From NCBI GenBank assembly GCA_937960465.1, contig CALGPO010000068.1, forward strand, positions 1 through 37,592: a stretch of DNA of 37,592 nucleotides, written 5' to 3'. This document shows, in pieces, positions 1 to 11,064 of the stretch. The translations under genes were made by a program, and so were the position numbers. Position 1 is the first letter of the stretch, and every line of letters begins with the position of its first letter. Source of the stretch: an uncultured bacterium. Its GTDB lineage: Bacteria; Nitrospirota; Thermodesulfovibrionia; Thermodesulfovibrionales; Dissulfurispiraceae. The notes below the pieces were generated by a model, which was not told the origin of the DNA, ran no database searches, and was given only the letters and a program-made list of their open reading frames with translations.

Positions 1-123
1 GTTTCTCCTTCTCAGATATTCAAGAGAAACGCTCCAGCCTTTCCCAATATCTTTTGAGAGAACTGTATTCAGCGACCTCTCAGTATCCTCACGCCTTTTG
101 TTAATCCCATCTTCGACAGTCAT
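1..123 (-). CDS. Partial hypothetical protein, cut by window edge
   Basis: An open frame of 41 codons runs from an ATG at 123 off the left edge of the window with no stop. It begins MTVEDGINKRRED and is charged and probably helical. I do not recognise the family. It lies downstream of gyrB and reads in the same direction, beyond a REP-like hairpin. The same frame extends a few codons upstream of the ATG (to a TAG), so the true start is uncertain. It may be mobile-element related because of the adjacent hairpin, but nothing in the residues proves this. Confidence 0.35.
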   Translation of the reverse strand, partial: MTVEDGINKRREDTERSLNTVLSKDIGKGWSVSLEYLRRRN

Positions 124-198
124 AGGTAAACACAAGCGAAATTTCTATGTAAAATTAATGAGTTAGCGTTAAAATGGAGATACGAAAGGTCCTCTTGA

Positions 199-220
199 TC
201 AAAATATGGGATGTGTCCCT
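199..220. repeat. REP-like hairpin shared with the TnpA_REP fragment at 37.1 kb
   Basis: Read on the minus strand, this contains AGGGACACATCCCATATTTT, directly after the gyrB stop codon. The core GGGA-CACA-TCCC forms a short hairpin. The same 20 bases occur at 37088-37107, just upstream of a REP-associated tyrosine transposase start. Such hairpins are known substrates of that transposase family. The site could also act as a weak 3' structure for the gyrB transcript. Confidence 0.6.
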
Positions 221-224
221 CATT

Positions 225-2676
<2,452 letters not shown>

Positions 2677-2684
2677 ATAAATTT

Positions 2685-3791
2685 TTACAGCCTCATCGGC
2701 ATTACTACACATTTATAGTCATCTACTCCGTCCTCTGTGATCATAGCAGGACTAAGGGGTTCATTTAGTTTAAGTATGACCTTTTCAGAAGACATGACAT
2801 TCAATGCATCCAGTACATACCGCGCATTGAAGGCCATAGTCATTGCATCCCCTGAATAGCTTGCGCTGATCTCGTCACTTGCCTCTCCAAGGTCAGGGTT
2901 TGAGGCAGATATAACCATGTTGCTTGAATCTATATCTACTTTTACTGCATTGCTTCTCTCCCTGCTCATTATCGAGACCCTTCTTAGGGACTTTGTTAGC
3001 AGGTTTCTGTCCACCATGAGTATCTTCTCGTTTGCAGTTGGAATAACCTGTTCATAATTTGGATATGTCCCCTCTATTAGCCTTGTCAGAAACTGTATGT
3101 TGTCTATCTTAAAAAGGACATGGTTTTTCCCAACAACAACCTTTACAGGTTTTGCTTCATCGCTCAAAAATCGCCTCAACTCAGCTACGGACTTTCTCGA
3201 AACGATCATCTTTTTCTCTTCTTTTGATCTGAATGCAATGGCCTTTTCAGAAAGCGCCAGCCTGTGACCGTCTGTACCGACAACAATAAGTGCCCCGCTG
3301 GGTTTTACATGAAAGAGAAGACCATTCAGTACATACCTTGTATCCGACTCTCCGGCAGCGTATATGGATTTGTCTATCATATCGAGAAGCAGCGAAGAGT
3401 CCATCTCCATCTCCATTTCCCCTGTTGATTCGAGGGATGGCCAGACAGGGAAATCGTCTGCAGAGAGGCTTGCAAGGCGGAAATTGCTCTTTCCTGATTT
3501 AACCTTTACCCATTGGGTGTCTACAGATTCGAGGGATACTTCTCCGTCCATCTCTTTTACAATCTCGAACAGCTTTCTTGCAGGAATGCACATCCTACCT
3601 TCTTCTGATATATCGAGTTCAATTGGCTCTTTAAAAGCTGTTTCAAGATCTGTGGCAGTAATATACGCCCCCTCCTTTTCTGCTGTGAGAAGGAAGTGGT
3701 TCAAGATGGGCATGGTATTTTTCTTTTCCACGATATTCTGGATATCGGAAAGTTTCTTTTGCAATTCGTCCTTTTCGACTGATACCTTCAT
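2685..3791 (-). CDS. dnaN: DNA polymerase III beta subunit (sliding clamp)
   Basis: Encodes the ring-shaped processivity clamp that tethers DNA polymerase III and recruits other replication and repair proteins. It has 368 residues, the usual clamp length. It starts MKVSVEKDELQKKLSDIQNI and ends in the typical MPMRL tail; the internal GTDGHRLA motif is characteristic. The start ATG at 3791 has GGAGGG close upstream. The gene lies 22 bp after dnaA on the same strand, the classic origin-region order, and is probably co-transcribed with dnaA. Confidence 0.97.
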   Translation of the reverse strand: MKVSVEKDELQKKLSDIQNIVEKKNTMPILNHFLLTAEKEGAYITATDLETAFKEPIELDISEEGRMCIPARKLFEIVKEMDGEVSLESVDTQWVKVKSGKSNFRLASLSADDFPVWPSLESTGEMEMEMDSSLLLDMIDKSIYAAGESDTRYVLNGLLFHVKPSGALIVVGTDGHRLALSEKAIAFRSKEEKKMIVSRKSVAELRRFLSDEAKPVKVVVGKNHVLFKIDNIQFLTRLIEGTYPNYEQVIPTANEKILMVDRNLLTKSLRRVSIMSRERSNAVKVDIDSSNMVISASNPDLGEASDEISASYSGDAMTMAFNARYVLDALNVMSSEKVILKLNEPLSPAMITEDGVDDYKCVVMPMRL

Positions 3792-3813
3792 TGTTCCCTC
3801 CGTTTTATAGAGA

Positions 3814-5166
3814 TTATCCTCTCAGCTTTTTATTAATATTCTCTATAGTTTTATTCAGGTTTTCATCCCTACTGCGTCTGTCCTCTATCTGCTTGCATGC
3901 ATAGATCACAGTTGCGTGGTCTTTTCCGCCAAAGCACCTGCCGATTTCACTTAAGGATAGCTGCGTATGCTGCTTTGCAATATACATTGCTATCTGTCGT
4001 GCATTTGCTACTTCCTTCGTACGTTTTTTTGTTCTTAGCTCCTGTGCCTTCATCCCGAAATATTCACTGACTACCTTTTGTATGGTCTCTACGGTTATGG
4101 GTTTGTTGTCTTCGGATATCAGGTCTTTCAGCACATTCTTTGCCATATTTATGTCTATTGGCATACCTGTGAGTGACGCATAGGCGCCTAACTTTATAAG
4201 GCATCCCTCCAGTTCTCTTATGTTGGACTTTATCTTAGTGGCTATGAAATATGCTACTTCGTCGTTTATTGAGAGTTTCTCTGCATCCGCCTTTTTATAT
4301 ATAATTGCAACCTTTGTCTCGACCTCCGGAGGTTGTATGTCCGCAATAAGCCCCATACTAAATCTCGACCTTAGCCTGTCCGTAATATCCGCAATTTCCA
4401 TTGGCGACCTGTCGCTGGAGACTACTATCTGCCTCTGCTTTTCATAAAGTGAATTGAATGTGTGAAAGAACTCCTCTTGTGTTGTAGTCTTACCCGCAAT
4501 AAACTGGACATCATCAAGCAGCAATACATCAACATTTCTATATTTTTCTTTTAGTTCAGCCATTTTTTCATGTCTTAAGGAGGATACAACCTCATTAGTA
4601 AATTGTTCTGCAGGGACATAACAGACTATCATTCCAGGATTCCTATCTACTATTGCATTTCCAATAGCATTTATTAGATGTGTCTTACCAAGACCAACAC
4701 CTCCATATATAAACAATGGATTGTAGGCATAGCCTGGGTTTTCTCCAACCCTTACGGCAGCAGCATGGGCAAACTGGTTTGAAGGGCCCACAACAAAGGT
4801 ATCAAAGGTATATCTCGGATTTAAATAAATGCCCCTGCTTGCCAGTTTATTCCTTCTGTTTTCAAGCCTCGACTCTATCCTTCTCAGGGCGGCATCCTCT
4901 TTTTCTGCAGTCTTGTATTTTACGGTCAGGGGATATCCAAGTATGCTTTCCACTGCGTCTGCAATAATTGTAGGATAATTGTCTTCTATCCAGTCTCTGA
5001 AAAACCTATTCGGAATCTCAACTGCTATAGTTTTGTCTTTCAGTTGAAGGAGTTTTATTGGCTTGAACCAGAGGTCAAAGGTACTGTTTCCAACCTTTTC
5101 AGCAATCTTAGAGAGGCTTTTATCCCATATTTTTTCTATGTTTTCTATGTTGGTAACTGCTGACAT
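3814..5166 (-). CDS. dnaA: Chromosomal replication initiator DnaA
   Basis: AAA+ initiator that binds DnaA boxes and melts oriC. It has 450 residues with the standard four domains: an N-terminal helicase-loading domain (IWDKSLSKIAEKVG...FDLWFKPI), a short linker, the AAA+ core with Walker A GGVGLGKTH and Walker B LLLDDVQF, and the C-terminal DNA-binding domain with GGKDHATVIYAC. The ATG at 5166 follows an AGAGGAT-type ribosome site. Its upstream region carries a MITE copy 44 bp from the start codon, and beyond that the AT-rich oriC candidate. Confidence 0.98.
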   Translation of the reverse strand: MSAVTNIENIEKIWDKSLSKIAEKVGNSTFDLWFKPIKLLQLKDKTIAVEIPNRFFRDWIEDNYPTIIADAVESILGYPLTVKYKTAEKEDAALRRIESRLENRRNKLASRGIYLNPRYTFDTFVVGPSNQFAHAAAVRVGENPGYAYNPLFIYGGVGLGKTHLINAIGNAIVDRNPGMIVCYVPAEQFTNEVVSSLRHEKMAELKEKYRNVDVLLLDDVQFIAGKTTTQEEFFHTFNSLYEKQRQIVVSSDRSPMEIADITDRLRSRFSMGLIADIQPPEVETKVAIIYKKADAEKLSINDEVAYFIATKIKSNIRELEGCLIKLGAYASLTGMPIDINMAKNVLKDLISEDNKPITVETIQKVVSEYFGMKAQELRTKKRTKEVANARQIAMYIAKQHTQLSLSEIGRCFGGKDHATVIYACKQIEDRRSRDENLNKTIENINKKLRG

Positions 5167-5210
5167 CCCCTATCCTCTTCTAAAAAAAGCAAAATGTCCA
5201 TTATTTATTA

Positions 5211-5292
5211 CCTAAATTGAGCGATTCTATATTCAGACCTGTCTGCGTGCAACGCACAGGTAGGCCTGCCTTACAAAATCGCTCAACTTAGA
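5211..5292. mobile_element. MITE-like element, copy 1, with 5-bp target duplication
   Basis: An 82-bp element beginning CCTAAATTGAGCGATT and ending AATCGCTCAACTTAGA, imperfect terminal inverted repeats of each other. It is flanked on both sides by TATTA (5206-5210 and 5293-5297), a 5-bp target duplication. The interior has a GC-rich hairpin built on TGCGT/ACGCA. A near-identical 82-bp copy is at 25568-25649, and the same left end begins the IS at 37213. No coding capacity. It lies between dnaA and the oriC candidate. On the minus strand, toward dnaA, a promoter-like TTGCAC-N17-TAGAAT is present (5252-5247 and 5229-5224). Confidence 0.85.
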
Positions 5293-5554
5293 TATTAACA
5301 TGTTATTAACATTTGTTAATAACTTTATCTGCTTTTACCTGCTCATTATAGCCTATATGTTAAAACAAGGGCAATAATATGTTAGTTAATAAGAACCGAA
5401 AATCTTTTCAACACCAAATGCAATTTCATTTAAAAACAATACCGATTTCTTACATCTATAACTTATTGATAAATAAATATTTATATAGGTTATTAACAAA
5501 TAAACAGTGCCTACTACAATTACTATTTATTATTTAAATAAAAGAATAGTAGTA
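5293..5554. other. Putative chromosomal origin (oriC), AT-rich, with DnaA-box-like repeats
   Basis: A gene-free, strongly AT-rich stretch between dnaA and prfB. It has three copies of the 9-mer TTATTAACA: plus strand at 5303-5311 and 5490-5498, minus strand at 5314-5322. The first and third form an inverted pair 2 bp apart. A near match lies at 5292-5300, and TTATTGATA is at 5463-5471. These differ from the E. coli box TTATCCACA at two positions. An AT inverted repeat (arms 5521-5527 and 5545-5551) may be an unwinding region or part of the prfB 3' end. The origin role is inferred from position beside dnaA, composition and repeats. Confidence 0.65.
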
Positions 5555-6668
5555 TTACTTCTTAGTATTTGTTAAGATTTTTAAATATCCCTTGATAAAG
5601 ATATCAATATCTCCATCAAGAACTGCATCCACATTTCCGACCTCTATATTAGTCCTGTGGTCTTTAACAAGCCTGTAAGGCTGAAGCACATAAGACCTTA
5701 TCTGATTTCCCCATGATATTTCCTTTTTATCGCCTACTATACCCTCAAGTTTCTGTTCCCTCTCCTTGAGAGACATATCATAGAGCCTCGATTTTAATAT
5801 CTTTATTGCAACTTCCCTGTTTCTGTGCTGTGATCTCTCACTCTGGCAAGAAACTATTATTCCTGTAGGAATATGGGTAATCCTTACAGCAGATGAAACC
5901 TTGTTCACGTGCTGTCCACCTGCACCTGAGGCCCTGAATGTATCTATTTTCAGATCCTCATCCCTTATCTCTATCTTAATATCATCCTCTATTTCAGGAT
6001 ACACAAGCACGGCAGAAAAAGATGTATGCCTTCTCTTATTTGCATCAAAGGGCGATATTCTTACGAGTCTGTGTATACCGGCTTCTGCCTTCAGATAGCC
6101 ATAGGCATAAGGTCCTTCAACCGTAAAGGTCGCTCCCTTTATTCCAGCCTCATCCCCTATTTGTAAATCAACTATTTCTGTCCTGTAACCATGCGTCTCA
6201 GCCCATCGCAGGTACATCCTCATCAGCATCTGCGCCCAATCCTGGCTCTCTGTACCTCCTGCACCTGGATGGATTGTCACTATTGCACTATTTTTATCAA
6301 CATCTCCTGAAAGGAGGAGTTTTGATTCTATGTCCTCTAAATTTTTTCTGAGCTCATCAGCCTCTCTTTTAATATCCTCGAAGAATATCTCCCCCTCATC
6401 CTCGCTCAGGATTGCAAGAGAGTCCTCAAGGTAAAGGATCTTGTTTATTGCATTTTCTACAGGCCATATGGTCTCTTCGATATTGGTCTTTGCCTTCTGT
6501 AGACCCCTCAGTTTTTCTGGAGAAGACCATACGTCTTCAGATGAGAGTTCCTTCTCTATATTAGACAGTTCAGTCTTAAGTCTGTCGACATCAAAGATAA
6601 CCTCTTAAAGAGGCTGCCTTCTCTTTTAATTCAGAAATATAATCTTTAAGCTCGTTCTGTAACAACAT
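5555..6668 (-). CDS. prfB: Peptide chain release factor 2, with programmed +1 frameshift
   Basis: RF2 releases peptides at UGA and UAA. The gene is in two frames: 25 codons from ATG 6668 (MLLQNELKDYISELK...LRGYL) end at an in-frame TGA (6593-6591). Shifting +1 at CTT-TGA continues as DVDRLKTELSN through to the stop at 5555, giving about 370 residues, the normal RF2 length. AGAGG (6605-6601) lies just upstream of the slip site, as in the E. coli autoregulatory frameshift. The C-terminal part shows the SPF stop-recognition tripeptide and the catalytic GGQ in GAGGQHVNKVSSAVR. The start has GGAGG 7 nt upstream. It lies 25 bp after lnt on the same strand. Confidence 0.95.
6591..6605 (-). promoter_or_regulatory. 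prfB +1 recoding site (internal Shine-Dalgarno plus CTTTGA)
   Basis: The minus strand reads AGAGG-TTAT-CTT-TGA. The ribosome slips from CTT onto TTT when RF2 is scarce and UGA is decoded slowly. This is a known autoregulatory circuit, seen here from both the frame break and the motif. Confidence 0.92.
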
Positions 6669-6693
6669 GTCTATTCCTCCGTCACTCATTAAC

Positions 6694-8292
6694 TTATATA
6701 CTTTTTCTTTTAATCAACAGCAACACCGAACAAACAATGCATAGATACGAAAATATATCCCCGTATTTCGTATATGGGGTCAGTGTCCTGTCTGTTTTTA
6801 TATCCTTAACTAAAGATGTTCTATCAAACAATTTTGTTGTACCTACTATTCTTCCGCTGCTGTCGATAAATCCAGAGATCCCTGTATTTGCAGCCCTTAT
6901 AACAGGTTTTCTGTTCTCTATAGCCCTGAACACAGCCATGCTGAAATGCTGATAAGGGCCGTGAGTTTTTCCAAACCATGCATCGTTGGTGATGGTCACA
7001 ATAAAGTCTCCCCCTCGGACATAAAACTTCCTAACAAGGCCCGGAAATACGATTTCGTAACAGATTAGCGTACCGAAACTTCCGAAGGGGGTCACTGCCT
7101 TTATATAACTATCCCCGGGGATGTAATCCCCTATGCCGACAACCAATTTATCAATAAAGAACAAAAGGTTTTTTAGGGGGACATACTCTCCGAAAGGAAC
7201 TAGATGTAGTTTATCATAGATATATGAGATATTTCCATTTTTATCAAGGAGCACAGCGCTGTTGGTATATAACATTTGGCGTTGAGCGTCATGCGTCGTG
7301 CGCTTAACTCTTGACCCTTGACTCTCAACGCTGTTTGTTCTCTGTTCCTTGGCCAGTACACTCCCGAAGAGGAGGTAAGAATTCAACTGCTTCTGAAAGG
7401 AGACGAGATTTTCTGTGAATTCCCTGTCTCTTCCAAAATAAAACGGGACGGAGGTCTCTGGCCACACAATAATATTGGGGTTGTCCAGGGACACAGCAAG
7501 GGAAAGCTCCTGATATGTGTTTATAACAGCATTCTGGTATGCGGGATCCCATTTCTTGTCTTGCTCTATATTGCCCTGAATTACAGCAGCCCTTATACTA
7601 AATCCATCCCTTTTCTGGTTGAGTTTATAAAGGCCGTAGGAAAAGGTCGATAAAAGAGCTATAAAGAGTATTACAAAGCCGATGGTGGTTGGAATAAGAG
7701 AATAAAGGGGCCGCTCCAGCCGTCTCTTTTTTAATAAAAGGGCATCGGCGAAGGCGCCATTGATTGCCACCAAAAGGAAGGAGATGCCGTAAACGCCTGT
7801 GATATCCGCAACCTGTATGAATGCTAAAAACTTATATTGACTGTAACCGAGACTTGACCATGGAAATCCGGTCATGGCATATGAACGGCCAAACTCAAGT
7901 ACAGTCCAGAAGACAGGAGCCACAAGCATCACGGGCAGGTCGGTTTTTCTTATATATGACGAATATAAAAATGAAAACAGTGCAGGATAAAGGCTCAGAT
8001 AGAGGCACAGGAGGAGAACTATCAGAATACTCGGAACAAATGGTATAGAGCCGTATTGGTTTATTGAGTGGTAAATCCAGTAGGTTGTGCCGAAGAAATA
8101 TACTATACCAAAGAAAAACCCCGCCTTAAATGCCTCTTTCTTATCTTTATCGTAAAGAAACACAAACAAAGGTATAAGGGCAACCCATGCAAGGAGATAA
8201 AGATCTATCTTTGGAAAAGACAGAATGAGCAAAAGCCCTGATAATAGGGCAGGTCCGTAAAGTTGATTGAATTTTGCCTTGAGATTGTTCAT
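6694..8292 (-). CDS. lnt: Apolipoprotein N-acyltransferase
   Basis: Inner-membrane enzyme that adds the third acyl chain to the N-terminal Cys of lipoproteins. It has 532 residues: about six hydrophobic segments in the first 220, then a periplasmic nitrilase-fold domain, then a final membrane segment. The catalytic triad is visible as Glu279 (WPETS), Lys361 (DKLHLVPFGEY) and Cys411 (LICYE). Around residues 315-340 there is an extra hydrophilic stretch (SVESQGSRVKRTTHDAQ) encoded by a degenerate 7-bp tandem tract. The start ATG 8292 is preceded by another 7-bp repeat and has no clear ribosome site, so the start is less certain than the gene. Confidence 0.93.
   Translation of the reverse strand: MNNLKAKFNQLYGPALLSGLLLILSFPKIDLYLLAWVALIPLFVFLYDKDKKEAFKAGFFFGIVYFFGTTYWIYHSINQYGSIPFVPSILIVLLLCLYLSLYPALFSFLYSSYIRKTDLPVMLVAPVFWTVLEFGRSYAMTGFPWSSLGYSQYKFLAFIQVADITGVYGISFLLVAINGAFADALLLKKRRLERPLYSLIPTTIGFVILFIALLSTFSYGLYKLNQKRDGFSIRAAVIQGNIEQDKKWDPAYQNAVINTYQELSLAVSLDNPNIIVWPETSVPFYFGRDREFTENLVSFQKQLNSYLLFGSVLAKEQRTNSVESQGSRVKRTTHDAQRQMLYTNSAVLLDKNGNISYIYDKLHLVPFGEYVPLKNLLFFIDKLVVGIGDYIPGDSYIKAVTPFGSFGTLICYEIVFPGLVRKFYVRGGDFIVTITNDAWFGKTHGPYQHFSMAVFRAIENRKPVIRAANTGISGFIDSSGRIVGTTKLFDRTSLVKDIKTDRTLTPYTKYGDIFSYLCIVCSVLLLIKRKSI
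7279..7333. repeat. Degenerate 7-bp tandem tract inside lnt
   Basis: About eight heptads on the plus strand, starting GCGTTGA, GCGTCAT, GCGTCGT and drifting to ACTCTTG, ACCCTTG, ACTCTCA. It lies within the nitrilase domain coding region of lnt and keeps the frame open. It encodes the unusual hydrophilic insertion between conserved strands. Confidence 0.65.
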
Positions 8293-8293
8293 A

Positions 8294-8318
8294 ATAGCTC
8301 ATAGCTCATAGCTCATAG
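8294..8318. repeat. 7-bp tandem repeat (ATAGCTC) in the lnt leader
   Basis: Three exact ATAGCTC units (8294-8300, 8301-8307, 8308-8314) followed by ATAG, directly upstream of the lnt start codon on the minus strand. A separate inverted match (TATGAGCTAT, 8349-8358) lies on the other side of the lnt/kdsB divergent gap, so a hairpin could form. Confidence 0.7.
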
Positions 8319-8390
8319 ACACTATGGTTTTAAAATTATCAGCCATAAGTTATGAGCTATCAACTTACTTATGTTATCATAAAAAAAGTT

Positions 8391-9215
8391 ATGCCTGCTA
8401 TTGTTATTATACCGTCCCGCTATGCCTCCTCCCGTTTTCCGGGAAAACCCCTCTGCCTCCTCTTAGGAAAACCCATGATCCAGCATGTGTATGAAAGGGC
8501 GAGGGAAGCACGCCTTGTACAGGAAGTCTTTGTGGCAACGGACAACAAACTCATTTATGAGACTGTAGAGGGCTTTGGAGGGAAGGCAATAATGACTTCA
8601 GAGGCGCACCCATCAGGAACAGACAGGATCGCAGAGGCGGTCGAAAAATTACAGGCTACAGGCTACAAGATACAGGCTGCTGATATAATTGTCAATGTTC
8701 AGGGAGATGAGCCCATGATCCATCCACAGATGATCAACGATGTCATAAGCCTGATGGACGATGAAAGGGCATCGATGGGCACTCTGGCAAAGAGGATAGA
8801 GGAAGTGGAAGAAACATTTGATCCGAATATTGTGAAGGTTGTTTTTAATGCAGAGGGCTTTGCCCTTTATTTTTCGAGGTCGCCCATACCGTATCACAGG
8901 GACGTATTTAGCGCGGAAGCGCTGAAGCACGGAAGCGCTGAAAAAAAAATTTTTAGTTTTGGACTTCCGGACTTCCGGACCTCCGGACTGTTGATGTTCA
9001 AGCACATAGGCATATACGCATATCGAAGGGATGTATTGCTAAGCCTTTCAAAACTGCCTTCAACAAGGCTTGAAGAGACAGAAAAACTCGAACAATTGAG
9101 GGCGCTGGAGAACGGCTTCAGGATAAAGGTAAAAGAAACAGGGTTTGAGACCATAGGGGTAGATACACCAATGGATCTGGAACGGGTGGAAAGATGCCTA
9201 AGTATATCTTTGTAA
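8391..9215 (+). CDS. kdsB: 3-deoxy-manno-octulosonate cytidylyltransferase (CMP-KDO synthetase)
   Basis: Activates KDO with CTP for lipopolysaccharide inner-core synthesis in the cytoplasm. The N-terminal [21 protein letters not shown] is the signature of the family; I chose ATG 8391 over the in-frame ATG 8352 because family proteins begin here. [10 protein letters not shown] and the C-terminal [11 protein letters not shown] are also typical. Two tandem-repeat tracts lie inside the frame, adding about 10 residues (around 87-96) and about 20 residues (around 174-200). Without them the length would match the usual 240-250. The 3' end overlaps pyrG by 22 bp; pyrG makes the CTP this enzyme uses. 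Confidence 0.93.
   Translation: MPAIVIIPSRYASSRFPGKPLCLLLGKPMIQHVYERAREARLVQEVFVATDNKLIYETVEGFGGKAIMTSEAHPSGTDRIAEAVEKLQATGYKIQAADIIVNVQGDEPMIHPQMINDVISLMDDERASMGTLAKRIEEVEETFDPNIVKVVFNAEGFALYFSRSPIPYHRDVFSAEALKHGSAEKKIFSFGLPDFRTSGLLMFKHIGIYAYRRDVLLSLSKLPSTRLEETEKLEQLRALENGFRIKVKETGFETIGVDTPMDLERVERCLSISL
8650..8677. repeat. 7-bp tandem tract (TACAGGC) inside kdsB
   Basis: Four heptads: TACAGGC at 8650, 8657 and 8671, with TACAAGA at 8664. They encode [11 protein letters not shown] just before the conserved VNVQGDEP strand, where homologues have a short loop. Confidence 0.75.
8911..8990. repeat. Two 8-bp tandem tracts inside kdsB
   Basis: The first tract is four octads alternating GCGCGGAA/GCGCTGAA/GCACGGAA (8911-8942). 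An A/T run follows, then three octads GGACTTCC, GGACTTCC, GGACCTCC (8961-8984) and a partial unit. The stretch stays open in the kdsB frame and inserts about 20 residues between HRD and the [12 protein letters not shown] block. Confidence 0.75.
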
Positions 9216-10846
9216 CAGGCGGAGTCGTATCAGCATTAGGTAAAGGTATTGCAGCAGCAGCAACAGGGGCGCTCCTCGAGGCAAAGGGGCTCAGGGTAAC
9301 AATGCAGAAGCTCGATCCATATATCAATGTTGACCCGGGGACATTAAGCCCTTTTGAGCATGGAGAGGTCTTTGTTACGGACGACGGCTGCGAGACAGAC
9401 CTTGATTTAGGGCATTATGAGAGATTCACACATGTAAGGACATCTGTTTTTAACAACTACACAACAGGAAAGATATATCACAATGTGATAACAAAGGAGA
9501 GAAGAGGCGATTACCTTGGAGACACTGTTCAGGTAGTTCCCCACATAACCGATGAGATAAAAAGCGCCATAAAGTCCGCAGCAACAGAGGAATACGATAT
9601 AGCAATAGTCGAAATCGGCGGCACTGTCGGAGATATCGAGAGCCTGCCCTTTCTCGAGGCAATCAGGCAGTTCAGATACGATGTAGGAAGGGAAAATGTC
9701 TTATACATGCACCTGACCCTTGTTCCTTATATAAGGGCAGCAGGAGAACTCAAGAGCAAGCCAACACAGCACAGCGTTAAGGAGTTGAGGGCAATAGGTA
9801 TCCAGCCAGACATACTCGTCTGCAGGTCAGAGATGCCCCTTTCTGCAGATGTTAAGCGTAAGATAGCCCTTCACTGCAACCTTGATCCCGAAGCAGTTAT
9901 TGCAGCCATAGATGTGGAGACTGTTTATGAAGTGCCCCTCTCATTCAAGTTAGAAGGACTTGATAAAATGATAGAAAAGAAGCTCTCCATCAACCGTCCT
10001 GAGCCTGAGCTGTCACGCTGGAAAGAAGTGGTGCACAGGATAAAGGAGCCGAAATTCGAGACAACGATAGCAATTGTCGGAAAATATGTGGGGCTGAAGG
10101 ATGCATATAAAAGCCTTACAGAGGCACTCCTTCATGGCGGGATCGCAAACAATGCAAAGGTAAATCTCCAGTGGGTCGATGCAGAAGAGATAGGGAAAAA
10201 GGGGGCAGAGAATTTTTTATCAGAGGTTGACGGAATCCTTGTCCCCGGCGGATTCGGAAGCAGGGGCATTGAGGGAAAGATAGAGGCAATAAAGTATGCA
10301 AGGGAGAAAAAGATCCCTTATTTCGGCATCTGCCTCGGGATGCAGACTGCTGTGATAGAATTCAGCCGCAATGTTTGCAAGCTCGCAGCCAACAGCACAG
10401 AATTCGATGCGGATGTAAAAGACCCTGTTATTTATCTCATGGAGAGGTGGTATAACCACAGGACAGGCAGGATTGAGGAGAGGACAAAGGAATCACAGAT
10501 GGGCGGCACAATGAGACTTGGAGCTTACCCCTGTGTTATAAAGGAAGGCACACATGCCTTTGATGCATATGGTGCAAAGGAAATATCAGAAAGGCACAGG
10601 CACAGATACGAGTTTAACAACAAATATAGAGACATTCTCACTAAAAATGGACTTGTCATCAGCGGCACATCCCCTGATGGCGAACTGGTTGAGATGATAG
10701 AGTTAAAAGATCACCCTTGGTTTTTGGGATGCCAGTTCCATCCTGAATTCAAATCAAAGCCCATAGAGCCGCATCCGTTGTTCAAGGCGTTCATAGGCGC
10801 ATCCCTCAAAGAGAAGCGAGAGCTTTTTCATCCTGATGAAGGGTAG
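9194..10846 (+). CDS. pyrG: CTP synthase
   Basis: Converts UTP to CTP using ATP and glutamine. It has 550 residues, a normal length. The N-terminal amidoligase domain starts [17 protein letters not shown] and contains [22 protein letters not shown]. The C-terminal class I glutamine amidotransferase domain has the nucleophile in YFGICLGMQ and the His-Glu pair in CQFHPEFKS. The start ATG 9194 has GGTGGAAAG upstream and lies inside the end of kdsB, so the two are probably translated from one message. Confidence 0.98.
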   Translation: MPKYIFVTGGVVSALGKGIAAAATGALLEAKGLRVTMQKLDPYINVDPGTLSPFEHGEVFVTDDGCETDLDLGHYERFTHVRTSVFNNYTTGKIYHNVITKERRGDYLGDTVQVVPHITDEIKSAIKSAATEEYDIAIVEIGGTVGDIESLPFLEAIRQFRYDVGRENVLYMHLTLVPYIRAAGELKSKPTQHSVKELRAIGIQPDILVCRSEMPLSADVKRKIALHCNLDPEAVIAAIDVETVYEVPLSFKLEGLDKMIEKKLSINRPEPELSRWKEVVHRIKEPKFETTIAIVGKYVGLKDAYKSLTEALLHGGIANNAKVNLQWVDAEEIGKKGAENFLSEVDGILVPGGFGSRGIEGKIEAIKYAREKKIPYFGICLGMQTAVIEFSRNVCKLAANSTEFDADVKDPVIYLMERWYNHRTGRIEERTKESQMGGTMRLGAYPCVIKEGTHAFDAYGAKEISERHRHRYEFNNKYRDILTKNGLVISGTSPDGELVEMIELKDHPWFLGCQFHPEFKSKPIEPHPLFKAFIGASLKEKRELFHPDEG

Positions 10847-10867
10847 TAATTGCAGGGGTTTTTGAAC

Positions 10868-11064
10868 CATGTCATGGTTCGACAAGCTCACCATGACAAG
10901 TAGACTGTCACCCTGAGCTTGTCGAAGGGTGACACACACAACAAGCTCACCATGACATGGTTCGACAGGCTCACCATGACATGGTTCGACAGGCTCACCA
11001 TGACATGGTTCGACAGGCTCACCATGACATGTAGACTGTCACCCTGAGCTTGTCGAAGGGTGAC
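10868..11064. repeat. Tandem 24-bp repeat array flanked by a 33-bp direct repeat
   Basis: Three identical 24-bp units (10951-10974, 10975-10998, 10999-11022) contain GGTTCGACAGGCTCAC; a partial unit follows at 11023 and a diverged unit lies at 10868-10891. A 33-bp sequence is repeated at 10901-10933 and 11032-11064. Each copy ends in a palindromic GTCACCC...GGGTGAC hairpin carrying GAGCTTGTCGAA. There are no unique spacers, so this is not a CRISPR. It fills the gap between convergent pyrG and parB. Confidence 0.85.

Noticed and set aside
5555-6280. Short RF2 beginning at an in-frame GTG (6280)
   Set aside because: The GTG is internal (SAIVTIHPG). The conserved N-terminal part continues upstream through the frameshift site to ATG 6668.
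10868-11064. Possible CRISPR array
   Set aside because: The 24-bp units are directly tandem with no unique spacers and no cas genes are nearby.
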